Below, in pieces: positions 32,494 to 42,609 of a DNA stretch of 64,000 bases. The DNA comes from Cylindrotheca closterium. Its lineage: Eukaryota; Bacillariophyta; Bacillariophyceae; Bacillariales; Bacillariaceae. Every line of letters starts with the position of its first letter. Position 1 is the stretch's first letter. The stretch lies in contig CAKOGP040002436.1 in NCBI GenBank assembly GCA_933822405.4, forward strand, positions 1 to 64,000, read 5' to 3'. Both the position numbers and the translations under genes were made by a program. The notes below the pieces were generated by a model. The model had not been told where the DNA came from. It ran no database searches and saw only the letters and a program-made list of their open reading frames with translations.

Positions 32494-33498
32494 TCACGTA
32501 ATCTTTTGTCGTTTTCGTGGGTTCTCACTCATTTCGTCATCCTGAATTGCTTGACTTTCAATCTTCTCCAACGGAGGACTCGAGGTAGTTTGTACATTTT
32601 GTGCATTGCTGTTTGTTGCATCATTGCCACCCTGAAGAAGATCAGTGGCAGCTTGTTCTACAGCCGCTCGTTCTTCCGGTGTTAGTGAAGGGTCAGCATA
32701 GAGATCTGCAAGTTGCTTCAACTGTTCCATCAGCACCATTTCTTCTATCTGTTTTGCATCTTCGGCTTCCTTTTCTTTTCGCTTATTTAATCGCTTCAGC
32801 GCTTTCACTAGTTTCTGCTCTGTTTCATCATGGCTTGTAGACTTTTCGAGCTCGCGAAGTATCATCTGTTCTATCGCCGTACGGTTGTCAGCTTGGGTAT
32901 GCTGATTCCTACCGTAGTTGTCTTCGGAGCCTACCTCTGTGGCATAATGTTTGGCATATTCCTCATCGATTATTGCTTTATCGCGGGCTCTTTGGCACAC
33001 GGTGAGGGCACATTCATGGTACAACTGTGAGACCGCCTCTGCATCTTCAGTCACTTTCATTTCCAGCAAGATCAGTTTGTTAATACATGATCTTTCTTGT
33101 TGTCGTTCTATGAGAATTGCAGTATCGAGAAGACCTCTTTCACAGAGTAGAGTATCATCTACCAGGCCCTTCTTCTTATCGCATTTCAGCAACGTCAAGG
33201 TGACACTGCTCTCCCAAATCAGTTCAGCATACTCTGCCTTCCGAAACCATCGATGATTGATCTCTTCTTGCGAGCAATCTAGTCGATGCGGAAGGGTACA
33301 TACAACTTGCGACGACGGAGCAAACCTTGCGTGATTGCCAGACTTCTGCGGTTCACTCAGGGCGTCTTTGTTCAGACGGTTTGCATCTACTGTCAACGTC
33401 CTTGTCAACGACGCCTTCTGGACTGCAACATCCTGGGGTATTCGGCTATATCTATCGTATCTACTGGAACACGTCTCACTCGACGATGTTACCATCAT
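32494..33498 (-). CDS. Charged coiled-coil protein, unknown
   Basis: Single exon, 334 residues. The N-terminal 120 residues contain CSQEEINHRWFRKAEYAELI, a pattern frequent in short diatom proteins. The middle is helical with a coiled-coil-like run (LVKALKRLNKRKEKEAEDAK). The C-terminus is acidic/Gln-rich and ends NPRKRQKIT, a possible nuclear localisation signal. There is no TM segment or signal peptide. No family recognised. Confidence 0.6.
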   Translation of the reverse strand: MMVTSSSETCSSRYDRYSRIPQDVAVQKASLTRTLTVDANRLNKDALSEPQKSGNHARFAPSSQVVCTLPHRLDCSQEEINHRWFRKAEYAELIWESSVTLTLLKCDKKKGLVDDTLLCERGLLDTAILIERQQERSCINKLILLEMKVTEDAEAVSQLYHECALTVCQRARDKAIIDEEYAKHYATEVGSEDNYGRNQHTQADNRTAIEQMILRELEKSTSHDETEQKLVKALKRLNKRKEKEAEDAKQIEEMVLMEQLKQLADLYADPSLTPEERAAVEQAATDLLQGGNDATNSNAQNVQTTSSPPLEKIESQAIQDDEMSENPRKRQKIT

Positions 33499-34305
33499 CT
33501 TTGATGGTAATCTGTCCCTTTGTGTGATCTGAGAGTTTTATTCGTGAACAGTTTCGGCGGTGTAGGTTGAATTCAAGTTCTAAATAACACTTCTTTCATT
33601 GAAGTAGGCCAAAACCAAAGCAAAACGTGGTACCGGTACCTGGTACTGGCTGGAGGCGGAATCTTTTGGTGTTTGAGAACTCGGCATGGGAAGTCATTTG
33701 AAACTGTGACATTTTATTGTTAATTAAATTATGGGGCTGCAGTACACGTGGTGGTTTGAATTGGACTTTTTATTTAACAAAAAAGGGCTCTCGCATTATC
33801 AGTCCTCCGTAGAAGGATGACGCATTTGTTCCAATTCATTCTTTGGGTCGTTTGATCGGATGTTTGAGAAAGTCGAAATGCTACGAAAGGCTTCGTCTGA
33901 CATCCGCTCGCGTTTTTGGTGTCACTGGGTTCTTCGTTGTCATTCTTCCTGTTGGCGTGACTCACTCACTCCTCGCGGTGAGCTGTTGCGTGAAATTTCA
34001 TCTTTTGGACGGGATCAAACTAAGACTTGGCTGCTTGATTACCAAGGAGGCTCTTGGACGGATTACCAAGAAAGAGGATCATGCAGATGATGAAATTTCC
34101 CAATCAGATGTAGAAGAAAGTAGGAAATTAATCTTTCTAGATACTCGTACACAAGTTCGACAAACTGATCGGACTTGGTAGTAGTGCGTTGACATGAAGG
34201 GGTGAGGTGTTCTGAGTAACGACGGCGTTACTACACACAGGCGTTACCAACGGTCGTCCGACCGTCGTTCCCTGGACTACATAAAGGGCCTTTTCGGGAG
34301 AAAAA
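33499..34305. other. Divergent intergenic region
   Basis: About 800 bp between a minus- and a plus-strand gene. It contains the palindrome GGTACCGGTACC at 33629-33640. A 112-codon frame at 33843-34181 has no protein-like features I trust. Confidence 0.4.
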
Positions 34306-35940
34306 ATGAGAATCAAATCATACAACTTTCCCGATAGTCTCTTCATAAGGAGAATGCAACGGGGTTTGGTATTGCAAACATCATTCATTGCTATCGCAAA
34401 AACACTATCTCGAATAGCATTACTTTTACTTGCAGAAAACGCGTCTACAGCTGCCGGTTTCTTGGAAATTTCCAGAAGAATATCTCGTTATTCATCCTTC
34501 CATCTCACAACACATCACCGCCATATTAATAATAGTCTCATGAGCCATTCAAAACACCTGGTTCTCGTTGGCGGTGGCCACGCTCATGCGCAAGTCATCA
34601 AAGCTCTGAACAAAGCAAGTCGGTCTAAGGATCTGAAAGTGACTCTCATCGATTCACAAAAGTCAGCAAGCTACAGTGGCATGGTTCCTGGGTGCGTTGC
34701 CGGGGCCTACACAGCGGAAGATACACTTTTGCATTTGGAACCACTGTCTAGCTGGGCCGGTATTGACTTTATCAACGACCAAGTTGTAGATATTGATTTT
34801 GAACGAAAAGAAATAGTACTAAAGTCAAACGAAGATCCAGTCTCCTTTGATGCTGTATCTTTGGACATTGGGTCGGCAAGTCGAGGATTGAAAACAACAA
34901 AGGGTGCACTGGAAAATACGATACCGACAAGACCCATTTCGGATCTTGTCAAACGTTTTGATGCCGAGACGCAAAAATTGAGGGCAGGAGATTCTAGTGC
35001 TAAAATACATGTGGTCATGATCGGTGGCGGACCAGCTGGTATTGAGCTCTCCATGAGTGTCATGGGACGATGGAAGCCCATTGTTGGTAAGGACAATATT
35101 CGTGTGACAGTATTGAACGCTGGATCCGAGTTGGTTTCGTCGGAAACGGACCTGAATCGTCAGACTCTCGTGGCTGCCATGGAGGAACGTGGGATTGAGG
35201 TTCGGCAGGAATCCTATGTCCAGGAAGTCAAACCCAACTGTGTGGTTCTCGAAAGTGGCGAAGAAATCTCCTGTACGCATTGCTTGTGGGCTACCGGGGC
35301 AGAAAGCCATTCATTGGCCTTCCAATTAGGAGATCGGGGATTGGCAGTGTCAGATCGCGGATACATTCGGGTAAACCAGTATTTGCAAAGTGTGTCCCAT
35401 CCCTTTGTGTTTGCTGCTGGCGACTGCAATGTCATTGAAGGCCTATCAAAACCAAGTCCGCCAAAGGCAGGAGTCTTTGCCGTTCGGTCGGGTCCAATCT
35501 TGGTGGAGAATCTGCCCAAGTGTCTAACCGGAAAGACTACAAAGGAATCGAACGATCTTACGGCTTATGTTCCACAAGATGACTTTCTAAAGTTGCTAGT
35601 TTGTGGAGATGGAACTGCAATTGGGTTTCGGTTTGGCTTTCCTATTCAAGGAAAGTGGGTCTTTGACTTGAAGGATGCCATTGACCGAAGTTTCGTGAAC
35701 TTGTTCAAGGAAGAGAATCTGCCAGAATTGGAAGATGGGAAGCCCTATGATAACTCACAATACGATGCCACTGCAGATCGACGTCCACCTTTGGATCCAA
35801 CTGATGCAGCAGAAATCTGGAGAAGGACCGATGACGATCTAAACTACGAGGAGGCGTGGGATGTCATTCGTGACATGGCTGCCGATGAGCAATACAAGAA
35901 TTCGGTCCTCGAAATTCTGGCAGACCGTTTTGGCGCATGA
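34306..35940 (+). CDS. FAD/NAD(P)H pyridine-nucleotide oxidoreductase (SelD-associated type)
   Basis: Single exon, up to 544 residues. An internal ATG at 34540 (MSHSKHLVLVGGGHAHAQVI) would give a version without the N-terminal extension. The FAD-binding Rossmann motif is LVGGGHAHAQVIKAL with YSGMVPGCVAGAY. The NAD(P)H motif is MIGGGPAGIELSMS, and FVFAAGDCNVI is the C-terminal FAD contact. The 'GGGHaHa...SGMlPG' signature belongs to the flavoprotein that in many bacteria is fused to or next to SelD (selenide, water dikinase) and is related to type-II NADH dehydrogenases. Here it stands alone. The N-terminal about 78 residues include a hydrophobic run (LSRIALLLLAENASTAAGFLE) that may be a targeting signal. 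The electron acceptor is unknown. Confidence 0.82.
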   Translation: MRIKSYNFPDSLFIRRMQRGLVLQTSFIAIAKTLSRIALLLLAENASTAAGFLEISRRISRYSSFHLTTHHRHINNSLMSHSKHLVLVGGGHAHAQVIKALNKASRSKDLKVTLIDSQKSASYSGMVPGCVAGAYTAEDTLLHLEPLSSWAGIDFINDQVVDIDFERKEIVLKSNEDPVSFDAVSLDIGSASRGLKTTKGALENTIPTRPISDLVKRFDAETQKLRAGDSSAKIHVVMIGGGPAGIELSMSVMGRWKPIVGKDNIRVTVLNAGSELVSSETDLNRQTLVAAMEERGIEVRQESYVQEVKPNCVVLESGEEISCTHCLWATGAESHSLAFQLGDRGLAVSDRGYIRVNQYLQSVSHPFVFAAGDCNVIEGLSKPSPPKAGVFAVRSGPILVENLPKCLTGKTTKESNDLTAYVPQDDFLKLLVCGDGTAIGFRFGFPIQGKWVFDLKDAIDRSFVNLFKEENLPELEDGKPYDNSQYDATADRRPPLDPTDAAEIWRRTDDDLNYEEAWDVIRDMAADEQYKNSVLEILADRFGA

Positions 35941-36810
35941 TAGATGATTGGAAATTCAAATCAAGGATTGATTCATTCGTTCGTTCATAAGAAGGCTCCT
36001 CGTGTAATAAACAAACGAGTATTCAACTGAAAGAACTATCCCCCAGGAGTTTATACGAAACCATCCACATAATACTTTGAATTAGCTGTCTTAAGTTTTG
36101 AAGTAACGTAACATAACGTAAATACCAAACCTGTATGACTCATCCGACTACTTCTCTGCATCTTGATGTGAGGATTCAATGTTTGAGCTTTACCCTTGAT
36201 ACCCCCTCCCCCCCCCCCGATCGGGACAATCCGTCACAGACAAAGGCATTACGAAGATAGTGCCTGTCACATCCTTCTCTAGGTATCACAGCATGATGCC
36301 CTTCACCAGGAAAGGACTACTGTACGTCAAGGAACAAAAAGCGAAGGAGGAGGTGCGCTATAAACTCCAACCCGATCCGAAGCGGCATGAGACCAAGATG
36401 CCAAACAAATCAGAACTGCAAGACTGTCCATGCACGAATGTATTGGAACTGTCTACTCTTGAAATCGGCAATGGGAATAATATTGTATCATACCAAAATC
36501 AATAGCTTTTAGTTAGTGTTAAAAGTCCTACTACGTGTTGGTGTAAAAGAAAGTCGACTCACTCCAGTCGCCTGTAGTTGTGGTAGCTCTCGCTCGCCAC
36601 GATCGAATCCCTTTTCGACGGAACTTGTGTTCCTTCATCATAGTAGTAGTTACACTATTGTATAGATCCTTCTTCTATTTTTCGGCGAGCCTTTTTGTAT
36701 TTCATCCCCATTCATCATGCATCAAGGAATGGTAAGGCTTGCTTCCAGCTGGAGCATGGATCCGTGTTTAGATTGGATTGCTCCTTGAATAGTCTAGTCT
36801 TGATCACTTC
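35941..36810. other. Intergenic with a poly-C tract
   Basis: About 870 bp between convergent genes. A CCCCTCCCCCCCCCCC run lies near 36206-36221. An 81-codon frame at 36260-36505 begins at GTG and is not convincing. Confidence 0.45.
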
Positions 36811-37452
36811 TTAGACAATAGCCAAGGAAAGAATGAGGGTCAAGACAATGAGAACATTGACTGTCAAGAACAAGGCACCTCGAAAGACGAGAACAGTGGC
36901 GTTCGCGACAGCCCTGAGGATGGGCGCTGCGTCTCTACAGCTTTGCTTGACTTTGTTCTTGACTTGAAAGGAGGTCTTCTTCAGCTTGGATTTCAGCTTT
37001 TTCAGCTTTCGCTTCAGTTTGGACTTGGGCTTCTTCGTTTTGGGCTTTTTCTTATCCCCAATCAATTCTTCTTCCCCTTCGTCCAAGTTGGAAGAAGAAT
37101 AGTTGAGAAAGTCATCAAAGGTGTCAAAGCCGGATTCGAATCCTTCCGTTTGCCCAATGAGAGAATTCAGGCTGGACATTTCGTCTTCCGAAAGAGTCGT
37201 GCTCTCGGCCGACGAAAATGAGGCAGACCGAATCTTTTCCATGTCATCCTTGTTCAGAGAAAGAGGATCTCGATTGACAATCAGTTCGTGCCAGTTGATA
37301 GGCTGTCCTTCTTGCGGTCTCAAGACAATCATAGTATCATCATGCTCATCGTCTGAGTCTACCATTTCAGTAGAGCTAGTACGGGCTCGCTTATGGATAC
37401 CCTTGGGTCGTTCCAGATCAGACCTTCGAAGGATGGATAGATGAACTGACAT
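36811..37452 (-). CDS. Acidic/Lys-rich protein with C-terminal membrane anchor, unknown
   Basis: The first ATG in frame is at 37452 (MSVHLSILRRSD) and gives 213 residues. The N-terminal half is acidic and disordered (MVDSDDEHDDTM, ESGFDTFDDFLNYSS). Next comes a very basic stretch (KKKPKTKKPKSKLKRKLKKL), and the last about 25 residues are hydrophobic (ALFLTVNVLIVLTLILSLAI). This layout suggests a tail-anchored protein with the bulk in the cytosol or nucleoplasm. No family recognised. Confidence 0.6.
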   Translation of the reverse strand: MSVHLSILRRSDLERPKGIHKRARTSSTEMVDSDDEHDDTMIVLRPQEGQPINWHELIVNRDPLSLNKDDMEKIRSASFSSAESTTLSEDEMSSLNSLIGQTEGFESGFDTFDDFLNYSSSNLDEGEEELIGDKKKPKTKKPKSKLKRKLKKLKSKLKKTSFQVKNKVKQSCRDAAPILRAVANATVLVFRGALFLTVNVLIVLTLILSLAIV

Positions 37453-38155
37453 GATGTGTGTATTTTGGTGAACAAGCGACACTTGAGCGAATTGTGTGCT
37501 CTGTTTGTGTGTTGTCTTTCTGTGACGCTATGTGACACTCTGGATTCAAATAATTGAATTCAGTTAATCTGTCGCGGAAGAAAACAACGGCCTCGTGTAG
37601 AAACTGGGAATGAAACTTTTAAGGTTTATGTGTAACTATGTATTTCGAAGCCGTTTAGTTACGCTAGGAAAGGAAGAGTCGTGGATTTGAAAAAAAAGTG
37701 AGTTCCGGGTGAAGAAAATTACGCGCCATTTTTCGGCGATTTTGGTCGAACATGCTTGGCCGAACACCAACCACGACCTGTTCAAGGCTCAACGAAAACG
37801 TTGGTAGTATCTTTGCGTAGAAGTATACGCAATATTTTCGCGCACTGAACGTTCCGAGTGATCACAGCTTGATCACAGTGATCCGTCGGGTCGATTTTCG
37901 ACTCTACAGGATCCGAAAGTTAGACTCCACATATGTGGCGAGAGTTCCAATCTTGACGACGTCTTGTGTGACACGCAGTCCCGAATCTGCGAACGAATCT
38001 TCTTCTCGAGTCTGCCATTGTCACCCCCTTCACCCAAATCTGAAATTGCACCGAAGTTCAGAGGTCCGTCTTATTTTCTGGTTGGTGGTGCATAGGTATA
38101 CGAGTTGATCAATCAATCAATCAATCAACCACGACATTATAAAAGCTTCATTAGG
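37453..38155. other. Divergent intergenic region
   Basis: About 700 bp between a minus- and a plus-strand gene. Five tandem ATCA units (AATCAATCAATCAATCAA) sit just before the downstream gene (38110-38127). Nothing else seen. Confidence 0.45.
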
Positions 38156-39184
38156 ATGGGCGAAAACAAGAAAGCCAGCTACGGAGCTGTTCCTCAAAAC
38201 CTTGAAGAAGCCAATGTAACTCCTGAAGCCTACGCACGTCGAAAGAGATTCCGAAGGAGCATCTTTTGCACCATGGGTGTCCTCATCACTGTCGTCTTTT
38301 TGGGACTCATGTTTGCCATGCTGGGAGGCCAGGTGGGAGTCTCGAAGTGGTTGGTCTATGATGCTCTGTTTTCGCTTGACGAAATGACTCTGGACAGTGT
38401 GGAATCGGGCTGCGAAACTACCGTGGTGATTGCACGTCACTGCGAAAAAGCAGGATCCGAAACCAAGGATGTCTTTGGAAACAGTCACTGCAGTTATATT
38501 GGATATGAACGGGCTGCTTACTTTGCAACGATGTTTAGTGATGTGGACAAGAGCAAATATCCATTTCCTGCTCAAATTTATGCCCTCCGTGCCGATCGCG
38601 GTAGCCACCAGAATTTCAGAGAAATTGAGATGGTCAAGCCATTGGCCCAAAAGGCAGGGGTCGCCGTCAATGATCAATATTGGGAGAGTGCCGAGTTGGC
38701 CAAAGTCGTCTTGGCGGACATTGCCACCGGTGACATGTGTGGCAAAACCATTCTGATCAGTTGGAAGCACGAATTCATTGGCAAATTGGCACGCAACTTG
38801 GCTTGTCACTCGTGCCCCCGTCGTTATCCCAACGTATTTGAACCAATGTGGCAACTCAAATACGTGTATGATGTTAAGGGAACCGATTTGTACAAAAGCA
38901 TCAATCGTGGCCTCGATACCATTGCTGTGGATGTTATTGAACCTGAGGAACCTGTAAGTCCTCCTGCGGAACCTGTGGATGACGGAGCCCAACGAAAGCT
39001 TCGGCAGCTAAAGAAAAAGAAACACAAAAACAAACACCGACTTCCTCGCAACTGGAGTGTCTACTTTTCGAGTCAAAATCAAGGGTTTGATCCTCTTATG
39101 TTCAGTCACAGTGTTGGCGACTACGAAGGCAATGCTGTCGCTGGCGAGTGGTCGGAAGTCTTTTACGAAGGAGGGGAAATGTAA
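38156..39184 (+). CDS. Single-pass membrane histidine-phosphatase-like protein
   Basis: The ATG at 38156 (MGENKKASYGAVPQ) gives 342 residues. There is a short cytosolic N-terminus, one TM segment (FCTMGVLITVVFLGLMFAML; type II), then a lumenal or extracellular domain. That domain begins TTVVIARHCEKAGSE, with the R-H-x-E/C-K pattern of the histidine phosphatase (phosphoglycerate mutase-like) superfamily: His nucleophile in ARHCEK, Arg beside it. The second His is probably in ISWKHEFIGK. There is a Lys-rich insertion (LRQLKKKKHKNKHRLPRN). The middle catalytic Glu/Arg are not obvious, so activity is uncertain. Confidence 0.7.
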   Translation: MGENKKASYGAVPQNLEEANVTPEAYARRKRFRRSIFCTMGVLITVVFLGLMFAMLGGQVGVSKWLVYDALFSLDEMTLDSVESGCETTVVIARHCEKAGSETKDVFGNSHCSYIGYERAAYFATMFSDVDKSKYPFPAQIYALRADRGSHQNFREIEMVKPLAQKAGVAVNDQYWESAELAKVVLADIATGDMCGKTILISWKHEFIGKLARNLACHSCPRRYPNVFEPMWQLKYVYDVKGTDLYKSINRGLDTIAVDVIEPEEPVSPPAEPVDDGAQRKLRQLKKKKHKNKHRLPRNWSVYFSSQNQGFDPLMFSHSVGDYEGNAVAGEWSEVFYEGGEM

Positions 39185-39327
39185 ATCATCACGATACACA
39201 GTAGTGTATAAGTTGTTTGCAGTCGACGGAAAAAATTGAAAGTCGTCATGTTGTACTAAATCATGACTCATTGTGCTAAGACTAAAGGATTACATTTTAC
39301 AATATGCTCTCTCTCTCTCTCTTTCTT

Positions 39328-42300
39328 CTAGAACCAATAGTTGACGCTGATGCTGGTACTCAAAGATCGGACGTAATGCCAACATCGTGCCGGAATGAAT
39401 ATTGCATCCCCTGGTAGCAACAACACTTCGGTATACTTGGCCTTCTTGGCCTTGGGGTGTTTCTCAAAATCTTCCATTTCGCAATTGACGGCACTCATGT
39501 TGCCTTGCAATCCATACTTGCTTTCCTTACTCACATACAAGTTGGAGGTTTCGGATTTGTCGTACAAGCGCACGTACTTGGCACCGACCAATTGACAAAA
39601 GACATTGTCGTAACTGTCAAAATGCAAGGGCGTCCGAGTGCCTCCAGTGCCCATCCAAACATTTACATTCGTTGGCTTTAGTCCATAGGGTTGGTGAGGA
39701 ACATCTTGATACAATGATGGAATCTGATCCAACAACGGGTGCTGCGCCAAATAAGCAATGGACGACGTGGGGTCTGTGGCTTGTTTCAGACTCGTACAAA
39801 CGGATTGAGTACTCGGGGCCAAGTAAGATGTCACAAAGGTGCGGAAGGATACCAATTCTTCCTTCATGCCAGTGTCCATGGATCCGACCTCAATGGGGAC
39901 CAGTCGATGTCCATGGTCGCGCGCCAAGTCTCGCAAATCGCGCCACTTGGAAACCGCCTCCCAATCATTGGCAAACCGACGAATGACAACTGGCTTGGAC
40001 TGGGATCCTAGACTCTCGACAAAGTCACCAAAATTCTTGGTTCGTGCGACGGTTGCCGGGAATTGTATCGGATTGGAAAGACCCACCGATCGCAATCTTT
40101 CCTCATGTTCCTGAATGTTGATGACGGTCGCCTCGGTGCAGGGTGGACACGGAGCCGCCGCCATTTGGTGTGCAAAGTGTTCCACATATGAAATCAAGCC
40201 CTCCAAGATGGGAGATTGGCGCTCTTGTCCCATGATCATAGCCTTGTCCAAGTATTGCATGGCAATCAAAAAGCTACATTCGTGGGCATAGCCAATAGCC
40301 GCCGAAATGCAAGCAAACCAATAGGCATGTCGGTACCACATTGCGGGCCAAGATCCCTTGCTTTGGAGTTCCTGATACAAGAATGACTCCAAGTTGGTAC
40401 CCATACGAAGGCAGTGAACAAAATGTCGGCCACGAACTGCAGCCAAGCATTTGGACAAGTACTCGCGTATCCGTAGAATAGAATCATCCGTGTTGCTCTT
40501 ATCGTAAATTGCCATTTCATTCAGTACAGAAGAGCAAATTTTGATGACATGTGTCGAAGCTGGTGCAAAGTACTTCAACGGGATGCTTGCGGTTGTGGAC
40601 TTGTTGAAGTCTTCCTCGAATCGTTCCAAAGCATTCTGAAGTTTCGTCTCGCCATCGACGTCGTTTTCCGCATCTTCACCTTCCGCTTCCCTAGCATTGC
40701 CATCATTTTCATCTTTGTCATCCTCGTCGTCACTCCCAAACAAGTCATTGACATCATCATTTTTCGCCTCTGGATTTTCACTTTCCGAATCTGAACCAAA
40801 CAGGTTCTCCTCCTCCTGTTCGAGGGCATTCTTTTCATCGCTCTCTGATGCCTTGGGGTTCTTCAACTCATCCTTGCATTTGTTGCATTCGCAGAGAAAG
40901 CCATAGTTGGAAAGTGCCGACTGTCGTTCATTGTATGATTGATCGGTCTTGATGTAACTAATGGTCAATTCTTCTCCTGGAGCAATGTCTTTCAAGGCTA
41001 CACAGTACGCCACTAAAGGATGATTTCTTCCCCATCCACGAGTCTTGTACAAGACAACAATGTTGGGAGTACAATCATGGTTCATTTTGGTCAACGTGGA
41101 ATAATGAGCCGTGCCATCCATTGGTGTAATGATGTCGTCCCATTCATCATCAGCGCCAGTTTTCAAAGGAGACGGAAAATTTGAGAAGAATTCTGCTAAT
41201 TCCTCCACCGAATATTCTACGTCCTCTTCCCCATCCTCTTCTACACCTTCCCTTGCTTCCTCGTTGGAAATTTCTGCCGAAGCAGGCTTGCTGGTGGGTT
41301 CCTCGTCATTTTCTGGCTGTTCGTCTTCCTCCGCTTCCACAGCCTCTTCGCCTTCCTCTTCATCATCATCACAGCATTCGTCACCACAGCCATCACCAGT
41401 CATACCAGCACTTTCTAAACATATTAGCAATTGTTCATGATGTCTTTGTCGAAAATCTTCATCTTCTAGGATATTCATTCTCAACGCATGTTTCCGCCTA
41501 ACTTTAACGACAGTCAAATCGAAAATCTTGGTCAGGAAGGCAACAAAGAAATAATCAAGCACACGTATTGCCAGCACATACCTCCGACACAGTTTTGCTC
41601 CAGACTTCCAATCAATCGCGCCATTCCTAGTGGTGTGAGCCATTTGGAGTCCTTGTGTTCGGACCATGCCTGTTGCAAAAAGGCATGAGATTCCTTGCAA
41701 AGACGTTTGCACGATTCTACTAGTTCCTCGATCTCTGTATCACTGGAGGCAGATTTTTCAAATGGTGACTTGATAGATACCACATCCCACCATGGAGTCA
41801 TCATGAAATCGGTATATGGGTGTGTGTTTTGGTTCTCGTCGTCATGATAGGGTACCTTTTGATTGTGTATTCTTGCAATCCATTGGGCAATCAAGAGAAA
41901 GATTTCGTTTGATTCAATTGCATGTCTCTTGAATGCAACAAGTGGATGATTCTCTTCTTCGATAAGTCCTGTGCAAAGCTCCTTGTGCCCCCCAAACTCA
42001 AAGTCGTCCATTTGACATTCTGTCGAACAATAAACAGCTCCACATTTGTCTTGGCAAGGCACTATTGAATGATCGCCAATCTCTTGCTGATCCTCCGAAG
42101 TTGCAATTTTCGGCAGTTGCATGGGATCTGTCGCAATCGTCAGCGCTTGTTCTGGTGTGCCAATAAAAGTCCCGCAGTAGTGGCAAGTCAGAGCACCAGA
42201 AAACACGTTTCCTGTCGATTGCAGGGAGATCATTGGACGCTCACAAAATACAAGCTCTCCCTTGGAAATCTGAACGGCAGCCGCCAAGTGGCGACCCCTT

Positions 42301-42398
42301 GTATCCGAATCTTGTCGCCGTATCAGTGGTTGCAATGGTGGCATCTTCTCTCGCGTGTGCTGGTCAAGAGTGTATAATTTTGGACAAGTATCCATCAT
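39328..42398 (-). CDS. SET-MYND plus JmjC fusion protein
   Basis: Exon 1 is 42398-41582 and exon 2 is 41501-39328, joined in frame over an 80-bp intron (GTATGTG...AAAG) to give 996 residues. The N-terminal third is SMYD-like: a SET start (RGRHLAAAVQISKGELVF) interrupted by a MYND finger (CHYC ... CQDKCGAVYCSTEC ... HKELC). It continues in exon 2 with the SET core KMNHDCTPNIVVLY, GEELTISYI and the post-SET CECNKCKDE. An acidic insert of roughly 100 residues (DEEEGEEAVEAEEDEQ...) sits inside SET. The C-terminus is a JmjC domain: PLHFDSYDNVFCQLVGAK (HxD iron ligands), the JmjD5-like GDAIFIPARCWHYVRSL (third His) and SISVNYWF at the end. SET domains methylate lysine and JmjC enzymes hydroxylate or demethylate. 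Both catalytic motif sets look intact. Confidence 0.85.
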
Positions 42399-42609
42399 TC
42401 TTCCCCGTGTCCAGATTTTCTGTGACGAAGAGAAGGTCAATGCGCGAAGATAGCGCGAATTTTAGCTAGAGAATGAAGCGTTTTGATTGGCCCAATTTCG
42501 ATTCGACTGACATACGAGGACGAACAGCTAGCCATCAAAACGGTAGAACAAATCGACACCCATCAATCTTCAAGCTGCATTTCCACTTTTGTCTACCTAT
42601 TTAAAAAAC
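42399..42609. promoter_or_regulatory. Compact divergent promoter region
   Basis: Only 211 bp separate the starts of the SET-JmjC gene (minus) and the plastid trigger factor gene (plus). The promoters must be here and may be shared. No TATA-like box or recognisable element seen. Confidence 0.4.

Noticed and set aside
33843..34181. 112-codon frame in a divergent intergenic region
   Set aside because: Mixed composition without domain or convincing start context.
36260..36505. 81-codon frame as a small gene
   Set aside because: Begins at GTG, no conserved feature, lies between convergent genes in otherwise empty sequence.
38117..38992. 291-codon minus-strand frame
   Set aside because: Shadow of the histidine-phosphatase-like gene, no protein-like features.
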